In this document: in pieces, positions 1 through 12,200 of the stretch | Numbering within the stretch: position 1 is the first letter of the stretch | Layout: the number at the start of each line of letters is the position of its first letter | From: Urophycis tenuis | Lineage: Eukaryota; Chordata; Actinopteri; Gadiformes; Phycidae | NCBI GenBank assembly: GCA_036785325.1 | Contig: JAXIVH010000010.1 | Coordinates: 9,010,044-9,074,043, forward strand | Reading direction: 5' to 3' | Length of the DNA stretch: 64,000 nt | The notes under the pieces: model-generated | What the model was told of the DNA's origin: nothing | The model's input: the letters and a program-made list of their open reading frames with translations, nothing else | Databases searched by the model: none | Program-made: the position numbers and the translations under genes

Positions 1-936
1 CTTTGTAACACACGTTTGAAAGCAAGAAAAAACATTTAAAAAATCGCCAACTATTAAGGCAACATATCTGCCACTCCCAAACCAAGATTTTATATATGCA
101 GCCCTTTATACAGAGGAAACCAGGATAATCCCCAAGTCTTATACTCCAGATAGTACCCAATGAGGTTGTCGAGGGGGTGGGTCCAGTGAATCGTGGCCAC
201 TCCTGAAAGAGGTCTGTCAGTTGTTTATAAAAGGGGATTCCTGGATCGGTATTAGTGTAGTTAACTGTAGCAGCCTTGGAGCCAGCTACCTTCACACTGA
301 ATGAGCAGTGTGTCATCACACACTACCACCCCCTATACACTGGCGTTCACACCGTACGTACCCACCCCAACAGCTCCACTCGGTGGGGATGGGGGTCAGG
401 GGTCAATCCCCAGGTCAACCAGGTCACAGGGACCCTGCTCACACTAAAACATCACCTCAAGTACATATCTCATCACCCTCATACTAACCTTGGTGAACTT
501 ATTGGTTTTAAAGAGAAAATAAATTACGAAAAGTATTTGAAACAGTTGACTGGTCAAAAACATTTAAAAAAATAATAAAAAAACAACTAAAACGAACCAA
601 GGATGTAGAATCCACAGAGGCTCCACGCACAGACACAACTAGGCGGAGGACACACCAAGCACATGCCTCCAGCCAGTACTGGAGCAATAGTTCACTTCCT
701 GCTGCTCCTCACTGGTAACCATGGTTACCAGTCTCCGGGCAGATGGATGGAAGGTTGGGGGATGGATGGTGTGACCTTTGTTGACCTTTTTCTTTGACCT
801 TGAGGGACAGCGTGGAGGTGCAGCCAGCAGAGATCCTGGTGGATGCGGCCGTCAGGTGCACAGATGTTGATGGCGTGTGTGTCTGGAGAGTTCAGTACGG
901 ACTGGGCTCTGTTTGACCTTCTGACTCAGGAAGCTG
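1..936. other. sequence 3' of mphosph8, no gene recognised
   Basis: This stretch lies downstream of the mphosph8 stop codon and should hold its 3' UTR and flank. A short open frame at 276-575 on the plus strand has no recognisable domain and no splice context. A perfect 16-base palindrome, ggtaaccatggttacc, sits at about 714-729. No minus-strand AATAAA was found close to the stop, so the end of the transcript is not placed. Confidence 0.4.
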
Positions 937-1986
937 TCACTGCAGCTGCACCCGGTAAGCACAGATGAGGAGCTTGACCTGATGGAACAAGAAGAACAAC
1001 ATCAATCAGTGATCAGAGGAGGACACCCAGAAGGTTTTGACAAACATTCTGTACATCATAACAGACCCCCTCGTTGTGTCGATTACAGTTTACTTTGTAA
1101 ACTGTGTGTTGATGTGTGTGTCGGCACATGATGTGCAATTTCCTCTGGTGTGTTGCCTGTGTAGTGTGGTGTGTGTACCTTGGCTGTGTGTGCTTCAGCC
1201 AGGCGGAGGAAGAGGCGATTGAGTCCTGGAACGGGACTGAAGGAATAGATAAAGTGACTATCCTAGAGAGAGAGAGAACAACAATAAACAATGTAAATAG
1301 AACAAAGTCAAATGCAGTCTTGCAAATTAACAGTGTCTGAGTCGACAGGTGTTCACATTTAACGTAGGTAGGGCCGATGGCAGTGTGGGATTGTGGGTAA
1401 CTGGTGCAGCGTACCAGAAAGATGGGCAGCTGGAACTTATCGTTGAGCACGACGGCGTGCACGCTGCACGGCCCACACAGCCTGGCCGTGATCTCACTCA
1501 AGAAGTTAGCATGAAAGATGAAGAGGAGGACACCTGAGCCTGGTGGGGGGGGTCACGTTGACAAGGTGGGAGGGACAGAGAGGCAAAGAGAGGTAGGGAT
1601 GTAGAGGTATTAATGGTGGTGATGGTTAATAATTGAAGACAGTCATGTTCTCTTAAAAGCATATGAAACAGATCAGAGATCAGAGATCCGAGGCGTGTCA
1701 AGGATCTCGATGAGGGATCCTAATCCTGCTGGGGTTTCGGGGGTTCATCCAGAAAGAGAGGGTTCACAGTCAATTGGGCAAGTGTTCGTTTTCTGTGTGT
1801 GTGTGTGTGTGTGTGTGAATGCACGCGCATTCACCCTCGGTCTGCTGCTGTGCTTTGTAGCTGAACTCCAGGTTGAAGTGAGGTCCCTCACAGAGGCGGT
1901 GGCAGGCCAGCGGGAAGAGGGGCTCCAGCAGGGCCAGGCGGGACTCAAAGTACGCCCTGATCGTGTCCTCGGCTACCCCACATAAC
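937..1986 (-). CDS. mphosph8: mphosph8 exons 11-14, C-terminal domain
   Basis: Exon 11 (1986-1835) encodes YFESRLALLEPLFPLACHRL. Exon 12 (1533-1415) encodes HANFLSEITARLCGPCSVHA. Exon 13 (1262-1179) encodes DSHFIYSFSPVPGLNRLFLR. Exon 14 (978-937) encodes VKLLICAYRVQLQ and the stop. Every piece aligns with the human C-terminus. Exon 13 has an acceptor after a (ct)n-tag tract. All phases agree. Confidence 0.94.
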
Positions 1987-2156
1987 CTGGGGGACGGGGG
2001 GGTAAAGGGGGGAGGGAAGATGGAGCAGAGGAGATGAGGGAGGCCGGGAAAAGGAAGGGAGGAGGGAATGAGAGACACAGGGAATGAGGAGGGATGGAGG
2101 AGATGGGGGAGATTAGAGGGCGGAGAAAGGGTGGAGAGAGGGAGTAAAGGAAAGGG

Positions 2157-2202
<46 letters not shown>

Positions 2203-5200
2203 CCAGAGGTGGGAGTAAGTCACACATGTGCAAGGTTCAAGGAAGTCTCAAGTCTCAACCTTCAAGTCTCAGTCGCAATTTGAGTCGAGTCGAGTCATAG
2301 CTTTGACCCAGTAAGTCACAAGTCAAGACAGAATTATAATAAGATGGAAGACAACCGTCTTAAAGACGTGGACTTTTATTTGCAACAAATATTTCAATGT
2401 CTCAAAAACACATCATTTGTAAAAATGAAAAAAAAAAAAAAAAAAGTATGAATCTACATCAATGAGGCATCATGTTTTTTGTGTTTGTGCAAATGGGTAC
2501 TATCTGAGAGAGAAAAATAACCAGTGTAATAAGGCCCAGTATGTGCGAGTGAATTTGTGGGTACATTTTCACACACATTTCACTGACGAATACATGTGTG
2601 TAGCATGTGTACGTGCATGTATGTATGTATGTATTTTCCCACACAGCATGTTTCATACTCATACATATATGCAACAGATTAACAGAGTAATAAGTAAGTA
2701 ATAGAATGACAAGTAGAAAGCTGTTAGCCTTTTCTGTGTAAACAAATGGTGAGAAGCCATTTACAATGCATTGCATTTGCAAAAAATCAAATTTGACAGA
2801 ACTTTGTCACTCAGTTGTGAGCGATGGGGTTCCATTATTATGCCGCCATGACTGAATACACGCTCAACAGGTGCACTTGATGAAGGGATTGCCATAACTC
2901 TTACCGCCACCTTGAACAAGGAGGGGAGGGTTTGCCTGTTCATGGCCCAAAACTGAAAGGCATTCTGTCCATCACAAACGTCCAAGTAGTGGTTCAGCTG
3001 AATATGAGCGCTAGAACCTGAATCTTTCTTCTGATTCTTGCGGTATGCCGAGAACAGTCCGGACTGATGCTCTGGCTCTGGCGTTCTGGTTTCGTCCTCC
3101 TGCTTGCAGGGGGTTGGGGTGGTCTTCAAAGCCTCTCTGAGAATCAAATCTGTTGAGTTAAGGCAAATAAAGTCATCAGGGAAGATGCTGTTGAATACTG
3201 AGTACCAGTAACAACCATGTAATGACTGTATCTGTATTAGTATGAATCCCCACCACCCCCCAAATTCCTAGTTATGACATGGTTCACTTTACATTTTATT
3301 TACTATATATACAGTATATATATATATATATATATATTTACATACCTTTAATCATCATCGACACAGCCTCCTTGGTGTGTTCAGGGACCAAAACATCGTG
3401 GGTCAACCACATGCTGCCAAATGAAGGATCCAGCAGAGCAGCCTTTAGGTACAGAGGGTCGGAGAAGGGCACTGACTGCAAGTCACATGATTCTTCTGCC
3501 ATTCGCACATTCACAAAGATCCCTCTGAACCGTCTTTGGAGTGATGTTTGTAGGCTCCAGATCAAACCACCCATGTAGCACATGCTCCCTTTTTGATTTT
3601 CCAAGTGGTGATTAAGAGAAAGGACACAGGGTACCACCGCACTTATGGTCACAGTTTTTTCTCCCTGCGTGAGATCTGTGGCTTCCGCAAAAGGCTGAAG
3701 GATACACACCAGTTCTTGAATCTGATTCCACTCTCTTGCTGTGAATACTGTGTCCTTGTGTCCCCAATTAGATAGAAGTGTAGAAAGCTTTAGGTGATCA
3801 CAGCTGAGCACTGCTTTCAGTTGCCTAACAGTGGAATTCCAGCACGTGGCAACAGAGGCAGGGAATCCACGCTGACAAAACTCTCTCTCAAACATTTCCT
3901 TGAATAAGCAGCTTGTATGGAGAATGTGGCTCAACCTGGAGGCTTTCGCAATGGCTGCATTGGGAACTTTGGTCTCTTTCAGGCCATCTCTTACAACTAA
4001 TTGAAGTGCATGTGCGAAACACTGCAATCGTGTCTGAGACTTTGCCCTGAAAAAATGCTCAACCCTCTCTTGCTCCTCTGGTGACAAGTCATTCCATATG
4101 TCAGAATCATCAAGATTGACGTCATCCTCTTCATCCTCTTGACCGGGAAAGCATGTAGTGAAGGCTTTTTTCATGTTTGCGGCGTTATCGCAGATAATGT
4201 GGTCCAACTTCTCCTTAATTTTATAATCTTCACATATCTGTTCAAACTCCTCACAAATTCTCTCTGCAGTATGGGCACCTCTGAAGCGGTTGCATGCAAG
4301 CAAAGCTGATTTAAAGCAGAGGGGGTCATCGTCTGATTTCAGCCAGTGTGCTGTGATGCCTAGAAACCCCCTCATCTTCAGGTCAGACCATATGTCCACA
4401 GTCACAGACACACTATCTGCATTTGCTAGGTCTGCTTTTAGCTTCATCTGTCTCTCAGTCACTGCCTCATCCAGCATTGTTGTTATTGTTCTTTGACTCA
4501 CGGGGAAGTACCTGCTATCCACTACAGATAAAAACTGATGAAAGCTTCCATGTTCAACAATGGATAAAGGCAAGTTGCAATTAACAATGAGATCCAAGAG
4601 GATTGAGTTTGTAATGGCTCTCTGCTGTGGGTTGTGATAACTGTAGAGACGGACAGTCCTCGTATTGCTGAATTGAGAGATATCCATCTGACTTGCGTCA
4701 AATGTTTCTTTTGAGAGGGTGTACTCTTCAAATCTAAAGAGATTGGAGAGAAGGACAAAAAAGGAATTTCAGCTCATGTTTCCATTGCATAGTATTCCAT
4801 TACATTTTTGATTTATCAAAATCCTTCTAAGATTTTGTCCATTCTTTACCACAAAGCTGTCATCTCTAATTTCTCATTAAATATGCAGCATCCATTCACT
4901 GTTATGTGGGCATATATGTGGTAAAACCATAGACTGTATTGAATTGATTGAGATGAATAATGGCACTGTCAAACATAAAACTAGAGTTGCATGGAGTTGA
5001 TGAGCCCTAATGAGGAAGGGTAGGCTTAGGCTACATGTTGATTCACCATACAGTCAATAAGTGCATGTACTCTTCAATATATTATACCTACTCTTTGCCG
5101 TAGCATGAACTATAATAAAACTTTTCAGCGTTGATTACACAAGTGAAAACATTCTTTAATTACCTATGTACTGTGGGCTATAGGAAAGTGTGTGAAAACG

Positions 5201-6181
5201 AGGGAGAGAATGTGCGGTTTTACCAAAGATCCTAATGGAAACCTTGCTAGCGCCATGTCACTACATTGACTTGAAAGACAGGTAATATATAATTTAGCAA
5301 GATAGTCTCACTTCGCCTCCTCACAAACTTCCCTCGTCAGTTAGATATACATTGCGTTTCACAGCCCTGGGCTGCAGACGCTGGCAGCAAGACTCTAACA
5401 AGCAGCTAACAACAACATTGAAATGTAGACCTAGCAGCTAGCTAGAACTGATCTGCCAACTGAATCTGCCAATTTCACATACCAGATTATAGTCTGTTAG
5501 TTGAGAATCTGGTTCAATTAAAAAAAAAACTAAAACGTCAACATGGCTCAAACTTGATGTGGTCTGTTAATGCAAACAGTAAGCTCTTGTCACTTTTCGG
5601 GAGATGGGACGTTAGCTAACGTCAGGCTAAAAAGAATGAACAGCTAGCGAGATCTCACATTAACTTACTTCTCCTTGTGTAGCCTGAAATGCCGAATAAA
5701 ATTTGACGTGGTGCCGGCGGTGTCAGAAATTCTGGCACTGCAGACCGTGCAAACGGCTATACTCTTTTTGTTTTCCCTTGTATATTCTTTGAACCCAAAT
5801 TTTATGATTTTGGGAGCAGCCGTTCCAGTGGCGCCTTCCATCTTCCAAGTGCTCCGCTCCGGCCACTCTACAACCGCTGGAGTGACGCGTGCGTCACTTG
5901 GTTAGAGTGGTGGCCAGGTTCGCCCAGATGCAACAGGAAACATCCGATTGAAAACAAAATCATATTTTTAATAATTCACATATTAAGGAAGACAATGACT
6001 TGTCAGGTAATTTCATGCAAGTCTCAGACAAGTCTCAAGTCATGAACAGCAAGTCAAAGTCAAGTCAAGTCTCAAGTCATGAACAGCAAGTCAAAGTCAA
6101 GTCAAGTCTTTTATCACTGATAATCAAGCAAGTCACAAGTCGTTCAAGTCGTTCATATCTGGCTGGAGTCCCCCATCTCTG

Positions 6182-6252
<71 letters not shown>

Positions 6253-9200
6253 GAACTCACGTGCTGCTGTGGTCCTTGATGAGGTCACAGACGGTCAGGT
6301 TGTTGCTGACCTTGGCGAAGTACATGGCGGTGTTCTTGTGTTTGGACAGGATGTTGCAGTCAGCCCCGTACTCCAACAGGAGGCGCACAATGTCTGCATT
6401 CCCCCGCTTACAGGCCTGGGGACGTCCGGGGTTAGAGGTCATTACTTGATAAGTTGTACAGGGTATTCTCATCTTATTCACCTTCATGCACTTTTAATTG
6501 AATGTCAAAACGTGTTTGGTCTTTGTGTTGTGTTCTGACCTTCATGAGGGCCGTCTCTCCTCCGAGTGTCTGGGCGTTGACATGAGAACCAGCCTCAAGC
6601 AAGATAGCAACCGTCGTCAGGAAGTTCTGATAGAGAGGAAGCAGAAGTTATGAGGTCATTATCAGTTGTCGCTGATAATTACCACCACACACAATAATCC
6701 TTCAGTTTACAGGTGAGGTATTTCCTGCAGCTGGCTACTGAATGATTACAGGCTAATGTAGGCTTTGTATTACAGGCTTTGTATTCCAATGCTGCTGCTA
6801 CGTTGCAATTTCCCAGCTTGGGATCAATAAAGTATTTCTATTTCTATTTAATGGTTACTAGGCATGGAAAGGAATAGGTTTCTGTAATACATCTTGTGTC
6901 CTGAAAGTAGTCTTCTGGTGCAATGTCGGGGTATTGATATTGGTATTGGTATTTGCAGTAGGCATCGAATAGAGTTCTGATATTTAATGAGTACTTCTAC
7001 ATTTCTCAGTGAATGCAATACAGACAACATACTGCTATAGGAGATATTCAACAAGATCCTAGTGGCTAGTTCTGGCTCAAGGTGGTTACTATGGTCCTAG
7101 GTGGCTAGTTCTGGCTCAAGGTGGTTACTATTGTCCTAGGTGGTTAGTTCTGGCTCAAGGTGGTTACTATGTTCCTAGGTGGTAAGTTCTGGCTCAAGGT
7201 GGTTATTATGGTCCTAGGTGGTTAGTTCTGGCTCAAGGTGGTTACTATGGTCCTAGGTGGTTAGTTCTGGCTCAAGGTGGTTACTATGGTCCTAGGTGGT
7301 TAGTTCTGGCTCAAGGTGGTTATTATGGTCCTAGGTGGTTAGTTCTGGCTCAAGGTGGTTACTATGGTCCTAGGTGGTTAGTTCTGGCTCAAGGTGGTCA
7401 ATACTGGTTCCAGGCCCCTGGCTCCAGGGGGTTAATCCTAGGTGGTTCGTTTGGGTTTGAGTCGGTTTTAACTTTTTTTTCCCCAGTTTAAGATCCTTAG
7501 CGCTGGTTGATGGCGGTTAGCACCAGTTCTAGCTGGTTCTAGGTTACCTTCTCGGCGGCGTGCATGAGCGCGGTGGTGCCGTTCTTCTGGCGGCCGTTGA
7601 CGCGGACCCCCTTCCTGATGAGCAGACGCAGGATGTCGTCCTGCCCCCCCGCCGCCGCCAGCATGCTCAGCGACATGCCGCTGGAGTCCTGACACACAAC
7701 ACACATGATGACCAGCATGCACGTGATCAGCCACACACGAGGAACATGACATGCGGGGGATCCCACACATACATGAGGAAGAACACACAGTCGACATGTC
7801 ACAGGGATAACCAACACGATGGAAAGACAACGGAGCGACCGAACAACATGCAACTCACGTGATGTATTTACTGTACAACACGCATAACATGGATAACATG
7901 CATGATGGAAAACATACAACCCAGGTGTTTTTTCCTGCCCTCACATTCTGTATTGCTCAGAGATCATCTCATCACAAAACCAGAAACATCTTCACTGGAC
8001 CAGTAAGTTAGTACATAAGGAATTCAGACGTATGATCCACTCTGAAAGGCATTTCATGTTGTCTTTAAGGATTATATCAAGAGGACGATGGAAATTAGAC
8101 ATTGTTTGATATAGGGTAGCAGACATGCTATCCACAGTAAAACTTAGGTAAGTCTATATAGTCAACCATAAATTAGAATCAGTACATGTTTACATAACCG
8201 TAAAAAAAAATAAATGCAAGTGAAATTATACTGAGATGTTTAAGATGCCTATAGAACATTTGAAAGACAAGGGGGATATCACAGCTATAGAAGCCAGATT
8301 GCCGTTTGAAACTTAGCATCAGTTCTACATTCTGATGTACAGCAGCTAGCTAGCCAGTAGCACCGTTAAATTTGATCATAAATAATGGTACAATGACATA
8401 CAATTAAGCCAAGAAACAATTTATTGTCCAAGCAGAAGTTATAGGTTCCATATAGTAAATCATATGAGGATGCCCATTGAGTGAAATGTGGTTATAAAAG
8501 AGTTATTTGCAGTCTACTTTACTGAAAACATGTGGATCATGGGGAGGGATAAACTTTACATCATATATTTCCTGGGTCGAGCACCAAACATTACTGATAA
8601 TACCTGAATGGTCTGTAGAAATGTCCAATAAGGTAGCTGAATTAGAATACAAGAACCTTGAAAACCACAGAGTGCATGAGATGCCATCACAGAAAGAGCG
8701 GATGAAGAAAACAGCCTGTTAATCAAAACAAACCTATAACACATTTGTATTGGAGTTTTTGATATCCAAAATATGCATTCATTAAGTGTAACTCGACTCC
8801 AATGGGAAAAAAGGGCCCATCATTCATGTTGGGGACCAAGTTTTTTACACCATGTGACACCCTAATTTCTTACCTTGCGTGTTGATTGTACTATACGATT
8901 TACATTTGCAACAAAAATTCCTCCCCTCCTTTTGTCTTACTTCACAACTAGAAATGTACCCTGTATGGTAAGAGGAATTACAGTAGTTTTAAAAACAATA
9001 TAAAATAACTGTGATGGGAAAATAACTACCTGTGTATAGACAGCAGCACTATACAATGCAATACAGTAAGCACAAGTCCATTATCCCTTTATGGTAAAAA
9101 AAAAAACCTAAATTAATGTTCTGTAGGTGCATCACACTTATATTTTATATTGTGATAAGCATATGGCATAACAAATGTAACAATGTTTGAGATTTTGGAT

Positions 9201-12200
9201 AAATTAATTGCCATGGTGACATTTAAGGTGGGGAAATTATCAAAGTGCGACAATATTATCCAATTAAACAGAAAATAATTCTTGAGAATTATTGATTTAC
9301 CCATGAGAGATAAATGGGAGGCTTTTGTTTTCATACTGCACTTGGTAGGGATAGTGCAGTTTTCACACATCACTTTTTTTACGCTTAACATTATACAAGT
9401 TAATTTTGACTTTGTTAGCAGTACACCAGATCAGGTTCATGTTACAGATGTATATTTCTAACAATTAGGAGTCATAATGCCTACCATGTGTATTTTGCCT
9501 AGAGGAATATTGCACAAATACAATAAATTGTGCAAATGTCACTTCTGATCAACAAATATGCAGAAATGGGAAAGTAAAAAAAAGTGATCTGACGCTTGTA
9601 AATACACACTAGTAAAAATCTACATACAGTCATGAGCATGAGAAACAGATTCAACGTTTTTCAAAAGTCCAAAAGGAAAAGTTCACAAATGCCCACCATG
9701 GGTATATACTTGGAGTTCTAATATCTAGCTAGCAGAAACTAGAAGCTAATGGCATTTTGTCTTTTATGGGCAATATCTATAGGGTATGCTACTAGCTAAA
9801 TTAGGTTTATATTACAAGTGGACAACATTGTGTCATCAATTACAGCAGTCGTAGTCGTAGATATTATACCTACTGGGAGGGGCAGTTGTGAACAGTTAAA
9901 CAGATTGATTTTGTCAGGGCAGCTTCATTATATTGTACAGCACAATTGAACCTTTGCTAAGCCCCTCCCAAGAACAACCACTGTCCAATCCTACATTTGC
10001 AACCTTTACTAGGCGTTAGAGGCTCATCAAGCTTTCAGGGCAAGGGAAATTGACGAAACCGTGGCATATGGAACCTGCAAGTCCAACAGCAGATATCCTC
10101 AAAGTTTAGAGAGATATGTCGTATTTTCATTTATCCAAAGTAAAAAAAAAATGCAGGGGAGCTGTCCAATAGCCATTTAACAGTGAAAGACCTCACTCAC
10201 AGATTAATCCATCAATCCCATGGTTTGTGCCATTGTTGTTGCAAAAACCTGTTCTCCCTTTCGGAGATCTAGTGTACGGATCAAGCCCACGAAGGGAAAG
10301 CAGTGTCATGTGGCATGCTCTAAACAAACAAAGGGAAACGCAGGATGATATAATTTTGCCATCAAGGATGGTCTAAAAGATATATTGGATAATAATAACT
10401 AAAAAGGGGGTCATAACTAAACATTAACTTAAAATAACACAATATACTGATTTACCCTGGTGTGCAAGAACATTGTTTCTTTTTGTATTTGTCCTTCACG
10501 TGAAATAGTTGACAGCTGTCTTCCACCGACCCAGACCAGAACCCTTTCTACAGAACTTCTAAAAAGTATGTTGATCATAAATACATTATAAACTATGTCA
10601 TGGAACTGGCTCCCCCTGAGCCAAACTACAAACATACTTGAATTACTTAATGCTGCCACAGCACAGAAACACTTGGTCCATGAAGCCTCAAGGGACTTGG
10701 TAGGTGGGGTTTATGCATTCACCAGAAGCATTTCCTTGCACCCTGAACCTTTAACCAAAACAATAGAGCTTATCATGTAAAACTGGATGCCCGGAGAACG
10801 ACACGTGAATCTATTTAATTGTGAAAACATAATTGAGAAAAATGGGAATTCAATGTTTCTAGCACCAAAGTGCACTTTAGGGGAAAAACAAAGTACAATA
10901 ATTCCATATCAATACTATGGATTACAATTCAAATAATCGTTTTATTCCTTGCCTGACATACAAGATGCAAGTAACGGCAGCCGTGCCTCGAGGTAGATCG
11001 GGCTGAGTTTATCTTCTTCTGCTCTAAAAACCAGCAAAAACCATTCCTATTTTTATAATATTGACACAAGTACTCTTTAAGACTACCTGAATCTGAGGAC
11101 ACATTGGGGGCTGATAAAGTACGAATCTTTGGACACATAAATCCTGTTCAAAGAGTCATCGTCAGCACATTTAATTGATATTCATGATTTAACACCAATG
11201 CACTTTTAGGACGACCAGCCATCCTGCTCCACATACTTGATCATCTCCAACAAGGATTATCCATGAAGTATTTACAGAGACAAATATACAGGAGCATCCC
11301 ACTCGGCGCTGGAGTTGAGGACCCCGGGGCTGAGGGGTACAGTGTGTTTAGAAAGAGGAGCACTCCCTCTCTTCCTCTTGGACTGAATGCTGTTGTAAAC
11401 AAAGTATTTGACCTCCCGCCAGGTCCGGCTTTTCAACGCCGGCTCGGCCACTATACACGCCTCACACTGCTTCTTGCCTGGCACCTTCAGCAGCATGCAA
11501 ACATCACCCAGCTGCCGCCAGACAGCCGTCTGCTCCACCTCAGTCCACAACCTTTTGGGTTTCTTAGGACTTTTTTGGGTGGTAGAAGGTGGTGTGTGAG
11601 TATCAGGGGTGGCCACGGGAGAGTCATTTTTTTTCATTGCCGTTGTCCGATGCTGAACGCCTTTGGATCGCGCGTGGGAGCTTGGGATTGGATCGGTAGT
11701 GTGGGATCTTGGGACAGCTGGGTTTGTTGTATGGGAGCTTAGGGTCAGGTCATTCGAGTGGGTTCTGGGGTTCAGGTTGGTGGTGTGGCTTCTGGGGTTT
11801 GAGTTAGTGGTGTGGGTTCTGTGGTTCGGGTTGGTCAAGAGGGAGGTTGGGATAGGGGTTGTGTTTTGGGAGCTTGCCAACTGGTTAGTCAAAAAGGTGC
11901 TTGGGAGAGGTGTAGTGCTGTGGGTTCTGGGGGGGCTTGCAGGGAATACTGTTGTACTAGAATGGTTCAGGGGTCTGAAAGAGGAAAGCATGTTTGAACG
12001 TCTATCATTCAGCGGTGTGAACCGAGGGACCATATGTGAACTTGGTGCATTTAAGGGCATAAATGTTGGAATCATTGCAGGGCTGCTGCTGTGTGGCGAA
12101 TACGCTGCCGGATGTCCTGGCATGCTTGTAGTGTGTTGTGGCGAGAATGCAGGAAGAACTGGCATACTTGTATTGTGCTGTGGTGAATATGGCGGAGACA

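Noticed and set aside
276..575. 99-codon open frame near the window start
   Set aside because: No domain, no homology recognised, low complexity tail; likely chance.
7058..7400. CRISPR-like array
   Set aside because: Units are contiguous with no unique spacers and the host is a vertebrate intron; it is a minisatellite.
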